The notes under the pieces were generated by a model that saw only the letters and a program-made list of their open reading frames with translations, was not told the DNA's origin and ran no database searches. Shown here one piece after another: positions 61,102 through 64,000 of a stretch of DNA of 64,000 nt (position 1 is its first letter; the number at the start of each line of letters is the position of its first letter). The position numbers and the translations under genes are program-made. Location of the stretch: NCBI RefSeq assembly GCF_047238265.1, contig NZ_JBDFMM010000001.1, positions 992,001 through 1,056,000 of the forward strand, written 5' to 3'. This stretch comes from Paenibacillus_F sp047238265. Lineage in GTDB: Bacteria; Bacillota; Bacilli; Paenibacillales; NBRC-103111.

Positions 61102-62847
61102 ATGGGGGAACAAAAGAAAAAATACGCGTTAACTTTTTTTTCGAAAAACTTGATATTTTCTATTTCGGGAATAGTGATAGCGTGTATGATCATGTCGGTG
61201 ATTAGTTACGTTATTATGAGCCGCGCGCTTACCGGCAGTTTGGAGCAGCAGGCAAAAGGAATCGCAACATTATGGAAGAACAGATTTGAAGTAGAAGACT
61301 TGAAAACAGGGAAGACAAGTCCTGCTCTAGATTCAGCCGTTCAGAAAAAACTTGTGTCGTTACTGGATGAATTGTCAGTCGGTAATGCTAATGTCGCGCA
61401 AGGGTTCATATTCGAGCCGGACATCGTGGAGGGTGCAAAAACGAGAGTCATCTCTAACCCTACTCACTTATTGGAAGCTGGACTTAAACCCGGAGTGTTA
61501 TTTGATCAGCCGCCTGAGATGGTGAAGGCATTCCAAACCGTGAAACAAACGAAAGCACCGGTCATTCCGCCTATTTACGAAGATGATATCGGATCATGGC
61601 TTACCGTATTAGTTCCGGTCCTCGACGAACAGCAGCAGCTCGTCGCCGTCTTTGGGATTGACGTGAACGCATCCGTAATTTCAGAGCAGCAGGACAAATT
61701 GATTGGGTCTCTAGTGATCGCTTCATTGTTGTTTTTGGCTATCGGGATTATCCTGCAGATTTTCGGGCTGAAAAAATTATTACATCCTATCAAAGAATTA
61801 ATGAGCGGTGTTGAAAAGATCAGCAAAGGCGACCTTACACAGAAAGTGGTTGTCCACTCAAATGATGAACTGGGGCAGCTATCCGAAAGTTTCAACGAAA
61901 TGGCTCAATCGTTACACAGTATCCTGGAGCAAGTTCAAGTCACTGTCGAACATGTGGCCAGTTCCTCGGAACAATTATCAGTCAGCGCCGAAGAATCAAC
62001 AAAATCGTCTACGCAAACAGCCGCTGTCGTCCAAGAGCTGGCGACCGGCACGGAAATACAGGCGGGAAATATTGATCAAACGAATCGTGCCATAAACGAT
62101 ATATCGGAAAAAGTCGAACAAATCGAATCCAATTCCCGGGTCGTTATGGATAAAGTATTTATTGCGACAAACCTTGCCACAGAAGGGAATCAAGCGATTG
62201 ATGTGGTGATTAAACAGATGAATTCTATCAGTTTTACCGTGAACCAATCCGCTGAGTCCATGAAGTATTTAGTAGATAATGCCCTTCACATTGGAAGAAT
62301 TGTAGAAGTCATTAATACAATCGCTAATCAAACGAATATGCTCGCTTTAAATGCTTCTATAGAAGCTGCACGCGCCGGAGAACATGGACGCGGATTTGCC
62401 GTGGTGGCAGGTGAAGTAAGAAAGTTAGCTGAACAGTCATCCAACTCGGCCCAGCAGATTACGTCCTATGTGGAGAGTATCCGGGAAGGAATTCAAAACG
62501 CTGTCCAATCCATGGAGCAGGGTACAAGAGAGGTCAATGAAGGACTCCATCTGGTGAACCAGGCGGGATCGTCGTTTAATGAAATTCGCGGTGCGGTTGA
62601 TGAAGTGTCGCTGAATATCCAGGTTGTTTCCACTGCTCAAGAAGAAATGACGGCTCGTGTTTCCGAGGTTCTGTCCTCGATGAACCGAATTTTGGAAGTC
62701 ACCAACGAGGTGGTCGGCGGAACGCAGAATATTGCCGCCTCAACGGAGCAGCAGTTAGCTTCTATGGAAGAGATTACATCTTCCGCAAACGTGCTATCCA
62801 GCATGGCGGAAGAGCTCCAAGAGAAAATAACACAGTTTAAGTTGTAA
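61102..62847 (+). CDS. Methyl-accepting chemotaxis protein
   Basis: Start at ATG 61102 after AAAGGGAG; the longer frame from 61012 lacks a site. 581 residues: membrane helix 1 (~14-38), an outer sensory domain of ~160 residues with a Cache-like end (LTVLVPVLDEQQQLVAVFGIDVN), helix 2 (~201-222), HAMP (~223-275), and a cytoplasmic signalling domain with the invariant hairpin tip TIANQTNMLALNASIEAARA. It passes ligand signals to CheA/CheW. The ligand is unknown and no che genes are adjacent. Confidence 0.93.
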   Translation: MGEQKKKYALTFFSKNLIFSISGIVIACMIMSVISYVIMSRALTGSLEQQAKGIATLWKNRFEVEDLKTGKTSPALDSAVQKKLVSLLDELSVGNANVAQGFIFEPDIVEGAKTRVISNPTHLLEAGLKPGVLFDQPPEMVKAFQTVKQTKAPVIPPIYEDDIGSWLTVLVPVLDEQQQLVAVFGIDVNASVISEQQDKLIGSLVIASLLFLAIGIILQIFGLKKLLHPIKELMSGVEKISKGDLTQKVVVHSNDELGQLSESFNEMAQSLHSILEQVQVTVEHVASSSEQLSVSAEESTKSSTQTAAVVQELATGTEIQAGNIDQTNRAINDISEKVEQIESNSRVVMDKVFIATNLATEGNQAIDVVIKQMNSISFTVNQSAESMKYLVDNALHIGRIVEVINTIANQTNMLALNASIEAARAGEHGRGFAVVAGEVRKLAEQSSNSAQQITSYVESIREGIQNAVQSMEQGTREVNEGLHLVNQAGSSFNEIRGAVDEVSLNIQVVSTAQEEMTARVSEVLSSMNRILEVTNEVVGGTQNIAASTEQQLASMEEITSSANVLSSMAEELQEKITQFKL

Positions 62848-63082
62848 CGGGAGGCTTGATAAGCTTTTTGGATGGACCCGATAAAAGGAGGCTGTCCCGA
62901 CAGAAGATGAATCTGCTTGATTGAAGGATGGCCTTCATCATTAATGTCTGATCCATCCACATTTCTCTTATGGCCGGGAATCATGATTATCCGGCGTGCA
63001 GCTCCCCGATTTATTTTTGAAAATTTGCCCGTCAGCCGCCGCACACACATCGTCAGAAACCGGGCTGCCGTCCCGCAGCAGC

Positions 63083-63121
63083 AAAAAAAGCACCCTCCGA
63101 ATCGTTCGGAGGGTGCTTTTT
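63083..63121. terminator. Bidirectional terminator
   Basis: AAGCACCCTCCGA and TCGGAGGGTGCTT flank a short loop, with A and T runs on either side. It ends the convergent receptor and channel-like genes. The stretch 62848-63082 shows nothing else. Confidence 0.88.
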
Positions 63122-63131
63122 GCCGTACGCC

Positions 63132-64000
63132 TTACATCGAGATGTTATCGTGGTCCTTGCTGTTCTGCTTCTTATCCCAGAAGCGCTTGACGGCCGGAAT
63201 GCTGCCGATACCGACGGAGATGATAAAGGCGGCGCCGAGAGCGACCATGACGACCATATAACCGGACGTGATGATGACCGAACCCAGTCCGATTTCCGTC
63301 AGACCGATCACAACGGCCAGAACGATGATAACCGGCTGGACAAACCCTTTGAGCGGGTTGCCCGGACGAATCATGCGCTCCGCGAAGCCGGCAAGGATAA
63401 TGCCGATCAGCACGATGATGACGATCAGAATAAATTTCGGCAGCATCACCATCAGAGCGGCGAATGTGGCGGAAATGAATTCAAGATCCAGCACGTTCGT
63501 GGATTCGACGAGGAAGAAGCCGAATACGAAGACGGCGATCAGAGTCGCGATCCACTTCGTGATAGGCAGAGCGGAAACGGATGCGGCCGGATTTACACTG
63601 CCCGGTACGCCCATTTCGGCTCCGGCATCGGAAGCCTTGCGGCGGAACATCGGCATCAGGCTGTTCAGCTTGCTGTCGATATCCATCGGCGAAAGCAGCG
63701 TAATGATGAGATTGCGGACGATTTTGGCCAGGATGTAGCCGATGTAGAGCAGGAACGCCGCAATGAGAATTTTCGGAATCCAGGCCATAACGAGATTCAG
63801 GATGCCTTGAGCCGGTACCCGGATGGATTCGATTTGCAGGAGGTTAAGCGCTTGTACCGCAATCGGGAACAGAATCAGGAAATACACGATGCTGTAAACG
63901 AATTGGGACACGTTCATGCCGGCCCCGATCCAGCGCTGCAGATTCAGCGAGGATGTGAGGGTAGAGGCGAGCTTGGCCACGAACTTGGCCACATAATGGC
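63132..64000 (-). CDS. Mechanosensitive-channel-like membrane protein, partial
   Basis: Minus strand; stops at 63132. A GTG at 63992 could start it, but the frame stays open to the window edge and no ribosome site is visible, so the 5' end is probably outside. About 286 residues are seen, with five or six hydrophobic segments, including the repeated TM-helix unit (PKILIAAFLLYIGYILAKIVRNLI and PKFILIVIIVLIGIILAGFAERMI). This repeat marks the small family of TM-helix proteins related to MscS channels. The soluble MscS beta domain is not present. Confidence 0.75.
   Translation of the reverse strand, partial: HYVAKFVAKLASTLTSSLNLQRWIGAGMNVSQFVYSIVYFLILFPIAVQALNLLQIESIRVPAQGILNLVMAWIPKILIAAFLLYIGYILAKIVRNLIITLLSPMDIDSKLNSLMPMFRRKASDAGAEMGVPGSVNPAASVSALPITKWIATLIAVFVFGFFLVESTNVLDLEFISATFAALMVMLPKFILIVIIVLIGIILAGFAERMIRPGNPLKGFVQPVIIVLAVVIGLTEIGLGSVIITSGYMVVMVALGAAFIISVGIGSIPAVKRFWDKKQNSKDHDNISM

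Overview
The window reads as a chromosomal segment of an endospore-forming Firmicute, most likely Paenibacillus or a close relative. Supporting signs are a Spo0E-like regulator, the ytxC-thrS order with a T-box leader, an S-box leader on methionine genes, an alaR-alaT-type pair, strong AAAGGAGG ribosome sites with TTG/GTG starts, and a fairly GC-rich backbone. No rRNA, tRNA, CRISPR array, insertion sequence or prophage was seen.

Layout. 1-2.3 kb: 3' end of mutS2, then an operon with a sigma-W-like promoter (pspA, DUF350 membrane protein, 26-residue membrane peptide, zinc-ribbon protein). 2.6-9 kb: MFS transporter, cysK, a 19-copy 14-bp tandem repeat fused to a terminator stem, a GNAT-like fragment, Lrp regulator plus aminotransferase, a Spo0E-like protein and a lipoprotein. 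9.1-19.9 kb: cobalamin riboswitch, btuFCD-type uptake genes, then cobT, cobU, cbiB, cobS, cobD, cobQ and a PduO-type adenosyltransferase, which together suit corrinoid uptake and nucleotide-loop assembly. 19.9-31 kb: pseudouridine synthase, ArsC/Spx-family protein, M50 protease, aminotransferase, two adjacent DGQHR-domain (DndB-like) genes, a very large protein-mannosyltransferase-like protein and a 5'-3' exonuclease. 31.2-34.8 kb: a five-gene operon containing an ATP-grasp glutathionylspermidine-synthase-like protein and a second DUF350 protein, behind a second ECF-type promoter.

34.8-40.6 kb is clearly more AT-rich and carries two secreted proteins: a subtilase fused to an alpha/beta-hydrolase lipase domain, and an RCC1-repeat protein. 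40.7-47.3 kb: small hypothetical genes, a PP2C-like phosphatase, a frameshifted HRDC-domain gene, a class B penicillin-binding protein and CorA. 47.7-51.4 kb: S-box, metA (broken by one extra base), metI, metC. 51.7-64 kb: mqnC, a two-component system, ytxC, T-box and thrS, a CatE-like extradiol dioxygenase with a DUF24-type operator, a chemotaxis receptor, and a partial mechanosensitive-channel-like protein.

Points most worth a second look: the two separated parts of a PspA/DUF350/ATP-grasp envelope module with matching ECF-type promoters; the tandem DGQHR pair without dnd genes; the protease-lipase fusion on an AT-rich island; the repeat array that grows out of a terminator stem; and two single-base frameshifts.
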